A stretch of DNA of 64,000 nucleotides, from the NCBI GenBank assembly GCA_022821905.1, contig JAJECS010000013.1:1-64000 (forward strand). Direction: 5' to 3'. Below, piece by piece: positions 54,748 to 63,957 of the stretch. The stretch is from Chloroflexota bacterium (GTDB taxonomy: Bacteria > Chloroflexota > UBA11872). A program made the position numbers and the translations under genes. The notes beneath the pieces were generated by a model. It ran no database searches. It saw only the letters and a program-made list of their open reading frames with translations, and was not told the DNA's origin. Within the stretch, counting starts at the first letter, position 1, and the number at the start of each line of letters is the position of its first letter.

Positions 54748-55148
54748 GGTGCTGCGGGCACTTGAACCGGGAGCTGTTGCACCACGCGCGCGGGTATGCC
54801 CAGGTCGATGAGCGTCCGAGCTTCGGTGATTGAGCCGAACAGGCGGCGATGCGTGGTGATTCGCTCCGCATACAAGGGGCCGATGCCGGGCAGCTCATCG
54901 GCCAGCGCCTCGGCGGGCGCCGTGTTGATCCACTGGAGCGTCGCGGTCGAGAGCTCGATCGCCAAGGGCGATGGCGCGACCTCAGGGGAAGCAGTTTCCG
55001 GCTGGGCACCGGGCGTGAGGACCGCCAGCGCCACGACCGCAGGCACGAGAATGAGGCCGATCCAGCGATAGACCCGCAGATGCGGCCGGGACTCGGTGTC
55101 AACGGACGGTCCGTCCACCGCCTGCGCGTGCTCCGACGTATTCGCCAA
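54744..55148 (-). CDS. comEA: ComEA-like DNA-binding protein
   Basis: The 134-residue product has one membrane anchor (WIGLILVPAVVALAVL) and a C-terminal helix-hairpin-helix domain: IELSTATLQWINTAPAEALADELPGIGPLYAERI. ELPGIG is the key hairpin. Start is taken as TTG 55148, right after the MoeA-PBP stop, but there is no clear ribosome-binding site and a later GTG is possible. ComEA binds incoming double-stranded DNA and hands it to ComEC, encoded next. Confidence 0.85.
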   Translation of the reverse strand: MANTSEHAQAVDGPSVDTESRPHLRVYRWIGLILVPAVVALAVLTPGAQPETASPEVAPSPLAIELSTATLQWINTAPAEALADELPGIGPLYAERITTHRRLFGSITEARTLIDLGIPARVVQQLPVQVPAAP

Positions 55149-55149
55149 G

Positions 55150-57159
55150 CTAGGGCAGCGATTCGCGGGTCGGCGACTCTGGAAGCTCGGCGGCGATTTG
55201 CCCCATCCGCGACGTGTCGTAGCCGCCCATGGCCTCGACCTGGCGCGCAAACGCCGGGTCGCGCAGCACCTCCAGCACGGGCCGCAGCACCGGCGATTCG
55301 TAGTGCTCGCGCGGGATGACCAGGTCGTAGCGCTCTTCGAGCAGCGGGATGAAGTCGAGCTCGAGCGCCCGGGCCGCGGCCAGCACGCCGAGCCCGGCGT
55401 CCGCGCCACCGGCGGCCACGTCGGCTGCCACCGCGACGTGGGTATATAGCTCGCGGTCGTAGCCGCCAATTGCCGCGCCTGCGAGACCGCGGCGCTGCAA
55501 CTCGTAGTCCAGCAGCATCCGGGTTCCCGAGCCTCGCTGCCGGTTTACAAAGACGACGTCTTCGCGCATCAAGTCATCGACTCCGTGGACTCGCTTGGGA
55601 TTGCCCGGGGCGACCATGAGTCCTTGTTGCCGGTGCGCAAAGGTGACGAGGACAACATCGCGACCGGGAAGGATGCGCTGGACGTCCGCGACGTTGTAGG
55701 CGCCGGTGACCGGGTCGATGAGGTGGCAGCCGGCGGCATGCGCGTTGTTCCGTCGCAGCGCCACCAGCCCACCCTGACTGCCGACGTTGGTCGAGGCCAC
55801 CGCCGCCGGGGCAAACCGCCGGTGGACCTCGTTGGCCAGGAGGTCGAGGGCGGGATCGTGGCTGCCGATGAGCACCGCCGTGTGGTCGACGGCGTCCGGA
55901 TCGGTGAGCAGGTCCACATCGACCGACGATCCAGCCGCGAGACCCTCGGACATCCTGGGAATGCGGATGACGCCGTCGGCGCGCACCATCGAGGTGATCA
56001 TGCCGGCGCCGCGCGCGAGAGGGGCGGCGATGGTGCGCTCTCCGACGCGTCCGATCTTCACGCGCACGAATTCGTCGTCGCCCATGGGCGATACCACGGC
56101 TCGCGGGACCACCGCCTCGAGCGTTGGCCGGCGGCCTCGCCGACGCCCGAGCATGGCGTCGATGAGCGGTGCGACGAACAGCTCCATCGCCAGCGCCGCG
56201 GACACCGGATACCCCGGAATCCCCACGACGGCGCGCCCGCGAGCAACCCCTAGGACGACCGGGTGGCCCGGCCGGATCGCCACGCCGTGCACCAGCACCT
56301 CGCCGTGCTCGGCGATGACGCGCGCCGTGAAGTCCTCCGCGCCCGCCGATGAGCCGGCATTGATCACCACGATGTCGGCGCAGTCGAGCGCCGCATCCAC
56401 CGCCGCTCGGAGGCGCGCGAAATCGTCGGGTATCGGCGGCAACCGCTCGGCCTCGGCGCCCCACTCACGTGCGGTTGCGGCCAGCATGAGCGAATTCGAG
56501 TCCACGATCTCGCCCGGACCGGCCTCGGCTCCCGGAGGCACCAACTCCGAGCCCGTGGGGAGAACCGCCACACGTGGAGGCCGGCGGATTTCGAGCGACG
56601 CGTGGCCGGCCGCGGCGGCGGCGGCGACATCCACCGGGCGAAGCGTGTGGCCGGCGGGAAGCACCAGCTCGGTGGCGACGATGTCCTCGCCGAGCGGACG
56701 CACATGCTGCCAGGGCGCGACCGCCGCCAGGATCTCAACGCTGCCGTCGCCGACCTCGTGCAGGTCTTCCAGCATCACCACCGCGTCCATGCCCGAGGGC
56801 ATGGCGTCGCCGGTGTCGATCCACACGGAGTCCCGGCCCAAGCCAAGGCGCAGCGGCGACGTAGGCGACGCGCCGCGGGTCGTCTCCGCCGCAACCGCGA
56901 CGCCATCCATGGCCGCGGCGTGATAGTGGGGGTTCGACGTCCGGGCCCAGACCGCCGCGGCCGTCACCCGTCCAACCGCGGCTTCGAGGGGCACTGAAAG
57001 CGTAGGCCCCGGCGCCAGGGCGCCCGCGCCGCGCAGCGCCTCATCGAAACGCGCCCGCGCCTGGTCGAGCGGCACGTCCTGCAAATACGGCAAGCGCCCG
57101 CCGCCCCCAGGTGGAACGTCGTGGCTCGGTCGCTCGCCCGATATGGAGGACGCGGTCAT
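55150..57159 (-). CDS. MoeA fused to a periplasmic-binding-protein-like domain
   Basis: The 669-residue protein has a full MoeA part (about residues 20-425) with AAMDGVAVAAE, DTGDAMPSGMDAVVMLED, VVINAGSSAGAEDFT and GIPGYPVSAALA, where the usual PGNPVS asparagine is tyrosine. The C-terminal 220 residues resemble the PBP-like domain of ModE/LysR-type molybdate-linked proteins (HDPALDLLANEVHRRF, VFVNRQRGSGTRMLLDYEL, VAAGGADAGLGV). The fusion is known from archaea and some bacteria and is thought to serve Mo or W cofactor formation. Start overlaps the preceding moeA stop (ATGA, 57156-57159). Confidence 0.92.
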   Translation of the reverse strand: MTASSISGERPSHDVPPGGGGRLPYLQDVPLDQARARFDEALRGAGALAPGPTLSVPLEAAVGRVTAAAVWARTSNPHYHAAAMDGVAVAAETTRGASPTSPLRLGLGRDSVWIDTGDAMPSGMDAVVMLEDLHEVGDGSVEILAAVAPWQHVRPLGEDIVATELVLPAGHTLRPVDVAAAAAAGHASLEIRRPPRVAVLPTGSELVPPGAEAGPGEIVDSNSLMLAATAREWGAEAERLPPIPDDFARLRAAVDAALDCADIVVINAGSSAGAEDFTARVIAEHGEVLVHGVAIRPGHPVVLGVARGRAVVGIPGYPVSAALAMELFVAPLIDAMLGRRRGRRPTLEAVVPRAVVSPMGDDEFVRVKIGRVGERTIAAPLARGAGMITSMVRADGVIRIPRMSEGLAAGSSVDVDLLTDPDAVDHTAVLIGSHDPALDLLANEVHRRFAPAAVASTNVGSQGGLVALRRNNAHAAGCHLIDPVTGAYNVADVQRILPGRDVVLVTFAHRQQGLMVAPGNPKRVHGVDDLMREDVVFVNRQRGSGTRMLLDYELQRRGLAGAAIGGYDRELYTHVAVAADVAAGGADAGLGVLAAARALELDFIPLLEERYDLVIPREHYESPVLRPVLEVLRDPAFARQVEAMGGYDTSRMGQIAAELPESPTRESLP

Positions 57160-58394
57160 GCCAGCGGACGGATATCGACGAACGCGCCGGCTTGGAGGCC
57201 GTTGGCGTCGGCCGGGATCCGGACCAGCGCGTCGGCGCGTACGAGCGTGAAGATGAGGTTCGATGCACCGAAGATGGGCTCCGCCCACAGGCAGCCGTCG
57301 CGCTCGGTGAGGCGCGCGGGGATGAAATCCAGGCGGCCCGCGGTGGATGCCACGTTGCGCGCCAGCCGGACACGCAGCGGTGATTCGGGACTGTCGGCCG
57401 GGGCGCCTTGCAGCCGGCGAATCGTGGGCGCCACCAGCAGGTCGAACACGACCAGCGCCGAGACCGGATTTCCGGGTAATCCGAATACTGGCTTGCCGCC
57501 GGCGAGGGCCACGATCGACGGCTTGCCGGGCTTGAGGGCCAACCCGTGCGCCAGGATGCCGGGCGTCCCCAGTGACCCGATGACGTCCGCCGTGTGATCG
57601 CGCGTGCTCACCGAGCTTCCGGCGCTGACGACGACGATGTCGCACTCCCGCTGCGCGTCGCGCACCACGGTCGCCAGCGCGGCGCGCACATCGGGCACGA
57701 TGCCGTAGGTTCGCGCCACGCCGCCCGCGCGCTCCACCTCCACGGTGAGGGTGATCGAGTTCACGTCCCGGACTTCGCCCGGTTCCGGCGTCTGGTCGGG
57801 CGGCACGACCTCGTCCCCGGTCGCGATGAGCCCCACGATCGGAGCCTGGGCAACCGAGACGTGCGTCACGCCAAGCGCGGCCAGCCCGCCAAGATCCTGC
57901 GATCGCAGTCGTGCGCCCCTGTGGATGATCACCGCCCCCTCGGCGACGTCGTCACCGCGCCGGATCACGGCGTCCCGGGCCGCGACCGGCCGCATGACTT
58001 CGATCATCCGGTCATCGATCCACTCGGTGTGCTCCACCATCACGACGGCATCGCTGCCCGGAGGCAACATGCCGCCGGTGTGGATGAGCATGGCCTCGCC
58101 GGGCGCAATGCCCCTGGTCGGCGGCGCGCCCATGGGCACCTCGCCGATCACGGTGAGGGCGGCGGGCAAGGACTCGGTCGCGCCGAAGGTGTCTGACGCG
58201 CGCACGGCGAACCCGTCCATCAAGGACCGGTCGAAGGACGGACTGGGTTCGGGTGCTCGAACCGGCTGCGCCGACACCCGACCGGCAGCGGACGACAACG
58301 GCACGGTTTCCGCGCGAGGCTCGGGCAAGCCGGCTTCGAGCAACCGTGCCAACGCCGTTTCGGGCGAAACGACGTCGAATAGCTCAGTTGCCAT
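57156..58394 (-). CDS. moeA: Molybdopterin molybdenumtransferase MoeA
   Basis: The 412-residue enzyme inserts molybdenum (or tungsten) into adenylated molybdopterin. Signatures: FDRSLMDGFAVRASD, HTGGMLPPGSDAVVMVEHTE, GDDVAEGAVI, IATGDEVVPP, VVSAGSSVSTRDHT and FGLPGNPVSALVVFD. ATG 58394 (MATELFDVVS) is preferred to an upstream ATG. First gene of the six-gene minus-strand operon. Having both a plain MoeA and the PBP fusion is common in organisms using two metals or two steps. Confidence 0.95.
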   Translation of the reverse strand: MATELFDVVSPETALARLLEAGLPEPRAETVPLSSAAGRVSAQPVRAPEPSPSFDRSLMDGFAVRASDTFGATESLPAALTVIGEVPMGAPPTRGIAPGEAMLIHTGGMLPPGSDAVVMVEHTEWIDDRMIEVMRPVAARDAVIRRGDDVAEGAVIIHRGARLRSQDLGGLAALGVTHVSVAQAPIVGLIATGDEVVPPDQTPEPGEVRDVNSITLTVEVERAGGVARTYGIVPDVRAALATVVRDAQRECDIVVVSAGSSVSTRDHTADVIGSLGTPGILAHGLALKPGKPSIVALAGGKPVFGLPGNPVSALVVFDLLVAPTIRRLQGAPADSPESPLRVRLARNVASTAGRLDFIPARLTERDGCLWAEPIFGASNLIFTLVRADALVRIPADANGLQAGAFVDIRPLA

Positions 58395-58508
58395 GCCCGG
58401 GGCACTCTTCGGATGACGGCGGTGTGCCTGATTCTGTCGTGCGAGCGGCGCGGCGTCCACGCCGGCCGGCCCGATACACTCTGGCGCCGTTCACCCCTGG
58501 CAACGCCG

Positions 58509-58787
58509 ATGTGCGACGCGCCGGAATCTCGCGACGATCCCCGAGCGGCAGCCGCGCTCGATCTGGGAGGCGTTGAGGTGGAGGTATCCGTGTGGCGCGG
58601 TGGTTCCACCTGGCACGCCGCCGCGCAGATTGGCCGGCGGGAGGTGATGATCCTGGACGGCGCGAGCCGCGACGATGCGCTTGCCCGTCTGCGCGAGAGC
58701 CTGCTGGCCAATGCCGAGGTCGCGCGGGCGCTCGGGCTGGCGCCGGTCAGGCGGTGGTCGGCCAATCCCTATTGGAAGGGGCGCTAG
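58509..58787 (+). CDS. Small hypothetical protein
   Basis: From ATG 58509 the product has 92 residues (MCDAPESRDDPRAAAALDLG). It contains a compact alpha/beta pattern, VEVEVSVWRGGSTWHAAAQIGRREVMILDGASRDDALARLRESLL, resembling a small double-stranded beta-alpha domain. No family recognised. It is divergent from moeA and precedes groEL by 170 bases. Confidence 0.55.
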   Translation: MCDAPESRDDPRAAAALDLGGVEVEVSVWRGGSTWHAAAQIGRREVMILDGASRDDALARLRESLLANAEVARALGLAPVRRWSANPYWKGR

Positions 58788-58848
58788 CCGTGCCGGCGGC
58801 CGATCGAACTATCGGCGGTTCGTTCTGTTTTGCTCCATGCCTCTGCGC

Positions 58849-58854
58849 TACAAT
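58849..58854 (+). promoter_or_regulatory. Probable -10 element of groEL
   Basis: TACAAT fits the -10 consensus with one mismatch and lies about 100 bases before the groEL start. The -35 region (TGTTTT at 17 bases) is poor. No CIRCE element (TTAGCACTC-N9-GAGTGCTAA) is visible in this leader, so HrcA control is not supported by sequence here. Confidence 0.4.
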
Positions 58855-58956
58855 TTGGCGCTAACGAAGCCAATCATCGGCTGACCCGCGCGCCGGGCCC
58901 CGCAATTGCCCGCGCGCCTTTCCCACACAGCTCACACATTCAGGAGGCTGCCGAGT

Positions 58957-60594
58957 ATGCCTGGCAATCCCAAAGAGCTCCGATTCAGCGCCGAGGCCCG
59001 CAGCGCCCTGCTGCAGGGCGTGGACGCGGTCGCCAACGCCGTGCGCGTCACCCTGGGTCCCCGGGGACGCAATGTCGCGCTGGGCCGAAATTTCGGGGCT
59101 CCCGTGGTCACGAACGACGGAGTGACGGTCGCCCGAGACATCGAGCTCGGAAGCAACTTCGCGAACATGGGCACCCAGCTCATCAAGGAAGCGGCCAGCA
59201 AGACCAACGACATCGCCGGCGACGGCACGACAACCGCCACGGTCCTGGCACAGGCCATGATTCACGGCGGCTTGCGCGCGATCGCGGCCGATCTGAACCC
59301 GATGATCCTCAAGCGCGGGATCCAGAAGGCGCTCAAGGCGGCCGACGAGGCGATTGGCGAACAGTCGCGCGAGGTGGACGACCCGCGTCAGATGGAATGG
59401 GTCGCAACGATCTCGTCGGGCGATCCCGACGTCGGTCGCATGATCGCCGAATCCCTTGACCGCGCGGGCAAGAACGGCGCGGTTTCGGTGGAAGAAGGCC
59501 GGACGAACGCGCTCGAGCTCGAGCTGGTGGACGGCATGCAGCTCGACCGCGGCTATATCTCGCCCTACCTGATCAGCAACACCGACCGCATGTCGGCGGA
59601 GCTTGAAGATGCCAGCATCTTCGTGACGGACTGGCAGCTCAAGAGCGCCCAGGACATGCTGCCCTTCCTGGAGCGCCTGGTGCAGGGCGGACACCGCAAC
59701 GTGCTGTTCATCGCCGAGGACGTGGAAGGCGACATGCTGGCGACGCTGATCGTCAACAAGGCCCGCGGCCTCCTCAACTCGATTGCGATCAAGGCGCCGG
59801 CCTACGGCGACCGTCGAAAGGCGATCCTCGAGGACATCGCGATCTTGGCCAATGCCACGGTGGTGGCGCGCGATTTGGGCGAGGACCTCAAGGACACGCC
59901 GCTGTCCGTGCTTGGCAAGGCTCGCCGCGTCATGGTGACCAAGGACGAAACCACCATCGTCGAGGGCGCCGGATCGACGCGCGACATCAACGCCCGGATC
60001 GAGCAGATTCGAGCGGAGATGGACAACACGGACTCGGCCTACGACCGCGAGAAGCTCCAGGAGCGCGCGGCCAAGCTGGCCGGCGGCGTGGCGGTGCTGC
60101 GCGTGGGCGCCCCGACCGAGGTGGAGCTCAAGGAGAAGAAGCACCGCGTGGAAGACGCCCTGTCGGCGACGCAAGCCGCCGTGGACGAGGGCATCGTGCC
60201 CGGCGCGGGCACGGCGTACGTCCGCGCGATGGCCGCGGTCGACCAGGTGCACAAGGAGCTTTCCGGCGACGAGGCGATCGGCGCCCGGATCGTGCGCGAC
60301 GCGCTGCCGGTGCCGCTGCGGCAGATTGCCGTCAACGCCGGCGAGACGGGCGATGTCATCGTCCAGCGCGTCGCCGACGCCGAAGGCCCGATGGGCTACA
60401 ACGGAGCGGATGGGCAGATTGCGGACCTCACCGAGGTTGGCGTGGTCGATCCGACGAAGGTGGTTCGGGCCGCGCTGCAGAACGCCGGCAGCGTGGCGAT
60501 GATGATTCTCTCGACGGAGACGCTGATCGCGGACCTGCCGCCGAAGAAGAAGGCGTCGCCGATTCCGCCCGCCGGCGACCTGGGAATGATGTAG
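58957..60594 (+). CDS. groEL: Chaperonin GroEL
   Basis: The 545-residue protein starts at ATG 58957 with AGGAGG nine bases upstream. [76 protein letters not shown]-like ATPase contacts and [15 protein letters not shown] are canonical. The tail ends DLGMM, a short form of the GGM repeat. groES is not upstream, although it normally is in a groESL operon. A strong terminator follows. Confidence 0.97.
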   Translation: MPGNPKELRFSAEARSALLQGVDAVANAVRVTLGPRGRNVALGRNFGAPVVTNDGVTVARDIELGSNFANMGTQLIKEAASKTNDIAGDGTTTATVLAQAMIHGGLRAIAADLNPMILKRGIQKALKAADEAIGEQSREVDDPRQMEWVATISSGDPDVGRMIAESLDRAGKNGAVSVEEGRTNALELELVDGMQLDRGYISPYLISNTDRMSAELEDASIFVTDWQLKSAQDMLPFLERLVQGGHRNVLFIAEDVEGDMLATLIVNKARGLLNSIAIKAPAYGDRRKAILEDIAILANATVVARDLGEDLKDTPLSVLGKARRVMVTKDETTIVEGAGSTRDINARIEQIRAEMDNTDSAYDREKLQERAAKLAGGVAVLRVGAPTEVELKEKKHRVEDALSATQAAVDEGIVPGAGTAYVRAMAAVDQVHKELSGDEAIGARIVRDALPVPLRQIAVNAGETGDVIVQRVADAEGPMGYNGADGQIADLTEVGVVDPTKVVRAALQNAGSVAMMILSTETLIADLPPKKKASPIPPAGDLGMM

Positions 60595-60608
60595 CCGACG
60601 AGCGGCTT

Positions 60609-60645
60609 GCACGAGGCCCGGCGCGCTAGGCGCCGGGCCTCGTGC
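60609..60645 (+). terminator. Terminator hairpin after groEL
   Basis: gcacgaggcccggcgc and its exact complement gcgccgggcctcgtgc form a 16-base-pair stem around the loop gctag. It starts 14 bases after the groEL stop. Only short T pairs follow, so it may end transcription from the right as well as from groEL. Confidence 0.85.
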
Positions 60646-60878
60646 GTTCAGGCGGGGACGCGGCGAGTGGATTGGGGTTCCTACGCACGTCTGGGCATTT
60701 GCTTCCACTACGAAGCAACACTGGGTCGGTCCAGGTGATCTCCAGCCCGTAGACACTCGGGCTGCTCCGTGGTTCCCGGCATTCCGAATCACGCTTGGGC
60801 GGTCCCTGCACGCAGACCCTGGTGATATCCGCCGGAGTGTCCAGAATCGGCTCCGGCATCGTCGGTTCGCGCTGGCGG

Positions 60879-61157
60879 CTACGCTTCAGGCGCCGCTTTA
60901 AGCGCCCCTCGCATCTTGCGCATCCGCTCAATAAGACCGCGTCGGCCCCAACCCGTTTGCTTGGGTCCTAGAATCTGGCCAAGCGTGGTGCGAGGGATCG
61001 GGCTGTGCTTTTCTGGAACCGTGGTTCGACGGTAGGTATCGCCCTTCCCGGTAGTGAACAGCCGCCCATGACGGCTCTGACGCTCGGTCCATCCCTCATG
61101 TCGCAGGATCTCCATCAACTCTCTTGGCGAGATCGTAAGCCGCCCACCTGATCCCAC
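60879..61157 (-). CDS. hicA: HicA-like toxin
   Basis: The 92-residue product (from GTG 61157) contains ISPRELMEILRHEGWTERQSRHGRLFTTG and VPEKHSPIPRTTLGQIL, the double-stranded RNA-binding-like HicA fold. The catalytic histidine is in SRHGRLF, where most HicA proteins have GSH. HicA toxins cleave mRNA. It starts 14 bases after the hicB-like stop. The longer C-terminal tail (GWGRRGLIERMRKMRGALK) is beyond the usual HicA length of about 60-80. Confidence 0.75.
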   Translation of the reverse strand: MGSGGRLTISPRELMEILRHEGWTERQSRHGRLFTTGKGDTYRRTTVPEKHSPIPRTTLGQILGPKQTGWGRRGLIERMRKMRGALKAAPEA

Positions 61158-61171
61158 GTCCGCGCGCGATG

Positions 61172-61573
61172 CTATGCGACAGCCGGAGCCAACGACAGCT
61201 GGTATTGCGGCAGCCACGGCGGCAAGGTTTCCGATGACACCGTTTCAAGCGCCGGCAACGGAGACTGCTGTACGTCGCGCAGACAGTCGAGCACCATTTC
61301 CGGTAGCGGAAGAACCTCGATACCGCCGGACGCGAAGACGCTGGCGCGCTCGCCGTCGGCTTCAACGGCGTTGAGTTCGAATAGCACTAGCTCCCTTAGT
61401 TCGTGCGATACCTGGTCGAGATCGTTCCCATACGTCGACGTGCCAAGCTCTTCGCACACGCCCACCCACACCGCGTCTTCATAGGTGTACGTCATACGCA
61501 GCGCAATCAACACCGGCGGGTCAAGCTCAGGATTAAAGTAGAACTCGATCGAGCACCTCCGGTTGTCATCCAT
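61172..61573 (-). CDS. hicB: HicB-like antitoxin
   Basis: The 133-residue protein has a HicB-type partial RNase H fold: IALRMTYTYEDAVWVGVCEELGTSTYGNDLDQVSHELRELVLFEL, in which VGVCEELGTST matches the wvaeCpELgvsTqG core. No C-terminal HTH/RHH motif is obvious, so DNA binding may rest with another part. GGGAGGGGGG precedes the start. It is upstream of hicA, opposite to the commonest hicAB order. Confidence 0.75.
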   Translation of the reverse strand: MDDNRRCSIEFYFNPELDPPVLIALRMTYTYEDAVWVGVCEELGTSTYGNDLDQVSHELRELVLFELNAVEADGERASVFASGGIEVLPLPEMVLDCLRDVQQSPLPALETVSSETLPPWLPQYQLSLAPAVA

Positions 61574-61913
61574 GGTCTCGACCCCCCTCCCTTTCGTTTC
61601 TCGCCGGCAGTTTTGGAGTATACAAATCGGTCAAATTGACAGCCGCAGCGGAAATTACCTTCCATTTCGCTTGGTCGACTACGCCGGACGACCCTTCGTC
61701 AAGCTGTCGAAGGTCGGCCGCTTGCCCACAGTTCCATGTATCGTCGCCGGCATTCGGTCCACCGTGTCAAGCGACGGCTGCCCAGCAGCCGGTGGACGCG
61801 CACTTGCTTAGGACGAGAACCGACGCGGCCGGTCTGACAAGCGCGAGGCGTCCCGGACACGACCGGTAGCCCCAACCGCCCCAAGTTGTCAACACCACTC
61901 ATGGGAAGTGCTG
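61574..61913. other. Leader of the hicBA module / 3' region of rpoD
   Basis: This 340-base gap follows the sigma-factor stop on the minus strand and precedes the hicB-like start. Next to hicB the minus strand shows TTTGACC and TATACT only six bases apart, and a GGGAGGGG ribosome-binding site. No strong terminator hairpin after rpoD was found. A long reading frame crossing rpoD on this strand is an antisense-frame shadow. Confidence 0.5.
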
Positions 61914-63026
61914 CTAGGCCAGGAAGTCCTTGAGGCGGCGGGCGAGGCGGGGATGGCGGAGCTTGCGCAGGGCCTGCGATTCGATCTGGCGGATGCGTTC
62001 GCGGGTCAAACCGAACTCCTGGCCGACCTGATCCAGCGTGCGCGGGGTGTCGTCGTCGAGGCCGTAGCGCAGCCGCAGGATCTTCTGCTCGCGCGGGTCC
62101 AGCATCTCCATCACGTTGTCGAGCTGCTCGGTCAGCAGCTGCCGGGTGGCGGCCTCCATGGGCTCCACCGCGTCGTCGTCGGGGATGAGGTGCCCGATTT
62201 CGGTATCGCCGTCCTCGCCGATCGGGGTTTCCAATGAGATGGGCAACCTGGCCGCCTGCTTGAGCTCGCCGATCTGGTCCTCCGACATTTCCATCTCGCC
62301 CGCGATCTCGTCGTCGGTGGGCTCGCGTCCAAGCCGGAGCTGAAGGTCGCGCTGCACGCGGTAGGACTTGGTGAGCTTTTCGTGCACGTGGACGGGCAGG
62401 CGGATGGTGCGGCTCTGCTCGGCGATGGCGCGCGTGACGGCCTGCCGGATCCACCAGGTGGCGTAGGTGCTGAACTTGTAGCCGCGGCGCCAGTCGAACT
62501 TCTCGGCGGCGCGCATGAGCCCGGCGTTGCCTTCCTGGATGAGGTCCAGCAACGGAATGCCGTGGCCGGTGTACTTCTTCGCCACGCTCACGACGAGGCG
62601 CAGATTGGCCGTGATCAGATGCTCGCGCGCGCTTTCGTCACCGCGTTCGATCCGCTGCGCGAGGTCCACCTCTTCCTTGGCGGTGAGCAGCAGGATGCGG
62701 CCGATCTCGTTGAGGTAGCTGCGCACGGTGTCCTGGCTCGCCGATTCGAGCTCGAACTGCTCTTCGCGCTGACTGCGGGCCGTGGTGATCGGCGCCGGCT
62801 CTTCGGTGCGTTCCTCGGGCCGCTCGTCGCGCAGCTCGATTTCTTCCTCGGCAAGCCGCTCGCGGAACCACTGCACGATGTCGTCGGGGATCTGCGTGGT
62901 GTCGGGCAGCACCCGGTTGATGGCGTCGCGATAGATGAATCCAGGCTCGGCGCCGAGCGCCACCAGCTCAGCCAAGCCGTTTTCGAGGGTTTCTTCGTCA
63001 AGGACGAGGGCTACTTCAAGCGTCAA
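61914..63026 (-). CDS. rpoD: Primary sigma factor RpoD/SigA
   Basis: The 370-residue protein contains region 1.2 ([32 protein letters not shown]), region 2 ([54 protein letters not shown]), region 3 and region 4 ([43 protein letters not shown]). The [20 protein letters not shown] block is that of vegetative sigma factors. It would recognise TTGACA/TATAAT-type promoters such as the one before the T-box. The N-terminus is short and lacks the long 1.1 region of proteobacterial RpoD. Confidence 0.96.
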   Translation of the reverse strand: MTLEVALVLDEETLENGLAELVALGAEPGFIYRDAINRVLPDTTQIPDDIVQWFRERLAEEEIELRDERPEERTEEPAPITTARSQREEQFELESASQDTVRSYLNEIGRILLLTAKEEVDLAQRIERGDESAREHLITANLRLVVSVAKKYTGHGIPLLDLIQEGNAGLMRAAEKFDWRRGYKFSTYATWWIRQAVTRAIAEQSRTIRLPVHVHEKLTKSYRVQRDLQLRLGREPTDDEIAGEMEMSEDQIGELKQAARLPISLETPIGEDGDTEIGHLIPDDDAVEPMEAATRQLLTEQLDNVMEMLDPREQKILRLRYGLDDDTPRTLDQVGQEFGLTRERIRQIESQALRKLRHPRLARRLKDFLA

Positions 63027-63391
63027 CGACAGCCAACCTTTGTCTTCAGCAGTGCGTCAATTCCCATCCCTGCGTGAACGGTTCCGGTCCGAGGCCGACG
63101 CGCGGCGCGAGCACCCGGCAATCGCGGAAGCTGCATCTGCCGATCCGGAGCAGAGGGGTCAGTTTAGACTCGGGCGTTCGCCCGCGAGGTCCGGTCGAGG
63201 CGTGGACGCAGCAACTCCATCCAGCGCACGGATACCAATCTCCACGCAATTGTATACACCCGAGCACGGGCGGCGTAGGCGAGATTCAGTGGAATCTCCT
63301 TGTCGTTGCACGGCGCGGGAGCGCGCTCCTATGCTTGACCGTCGGCGATCGATTGCCGACCAACTTTCGAGGTCCTCACATCCTGACACCG
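63027..63391. other. Divergent regulatory region between rpoD and the cupredoxin gene
   Basis: No convincing gene is seen. The forward strand contains attgtatac (63249-63257), giving TACAAT or TATACA-type -10 elements on either strand, but without a good -35. Reading frames crossing this region toward the cupredoxin gene are arginine/serine-rich and probably not translated. Confidence 0.45.
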
Positions 63392-63814
63392 GTGCGTCGC
63401 GCGACGATTCCGCTGCTGCTGGTCGCGTCCTTCCTCGTCGCGGCCTGCGGCGAGGGGTTGGCGTATGCGGTGGCCGAGAATCCGCCGCCCGACTTTCTGA
63501 CCGCGCCGACCACGGCATGCGAGCTCCCGAGATGCCAGGTGATCGACGTGACCATGTCGGACTTCAAGATCGTGCCGTCGACCATGACCACGAGCGCCTC
63601 GCGGGTTCGCTTCCGCATCACGAACGAGGGCACGTTCACCCACTCGCTGGAGCTTGCGGTGGATCGCGATCCCGTCACGTCGCCGAATATCGGACCGGGA
63701 CAGGTGGGGTATCTGGACGTCGACGTCCCGCCGGGGACGCATGCGCTGACGTGTCCGATCGTGGGACATGCGGTGCGGGGTCAGCGAGCGACGCTCGAGG
63801 TGACCGGCGGGTAG
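63392..63814 (+). CDS. Cupredoxin-like lipoprotein
   Basis: From GTG 63392 the product has 140 residues. It starts VRRATIPLLLVASFLVAACGE, a lipoprotein signal with lipobox VAAC. The mature domain has the type 1 copper pattern: first histidine in GTFTHSLELAVD, then HALTCPIVGHAVRGQ with cysteine and second histidine. The usual axial methionine is absent; the glutamine in VRGQ takes its place, as in stellacyanin-like sites. It could carry electrons or copper at the outer face. The ribosome-binding site is weak. Confidence 0.78.
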   Translation: MRRATIPLLLVASFLVAACGEGLAYAVAENPPPDFLTAPTTACELPRCQVIDVTMSDFKIVPSTMTTSASRVRFRITNEGTFTHSLELAVDRDPVTSPNIGPGQVGYLDVDVPPGTHALTCPIVGHAVRGQRATLEVTGG

Positions 63815-63860
63815 CGGCCGAGTCATCTCCGCTGCCAGCCAGGCACCGGGGACGCCGGAC

Positions 63861-63891
63861 GGGCACCCAATAGGGGCGCCCCTACACGGAT
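63861..63891. repeat. Repeat family B
   Basis: cccaataggggcgcccctacacggat is nearly identical to cccactaggggcgcccctacacggat at about 25430-25455. The core aggggcgcccct is a 12-base perfect palindrome. Confidence 0.8.
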
Positions 63892-63930
63892 CGCGGGATA
63901 GCCTGCGCGGTTAAAGCATGAGTGGGGATT

Positions 63931-63957
63931 GGATTGCCGCCTCCGCGGGAATGACGG
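63931..63957. repeat. Hairpin repeat, family A
   Basis: ggattgccgcc-tccgc-gggaatgacgg matches the family A elements at 25279, 25514 and 30490, with one change (ttg for ttc) in the left arm. Confidence 0.75.

Noticed and set aside
58788-58956. CIRCE element upstream of groEL
   Set aside because: The inverted repeat TTAGCACTC-N9-GAGTGCTAA was looked for and is absent; ggcgctaac alone is not enough.
60626-60931. 101-codon frame on the minus strand overlapping the terminator of groEL
   Set aside because: It ends inside the terminator hairpin, overlaps the hicA-like gene and has no recognisable domain.
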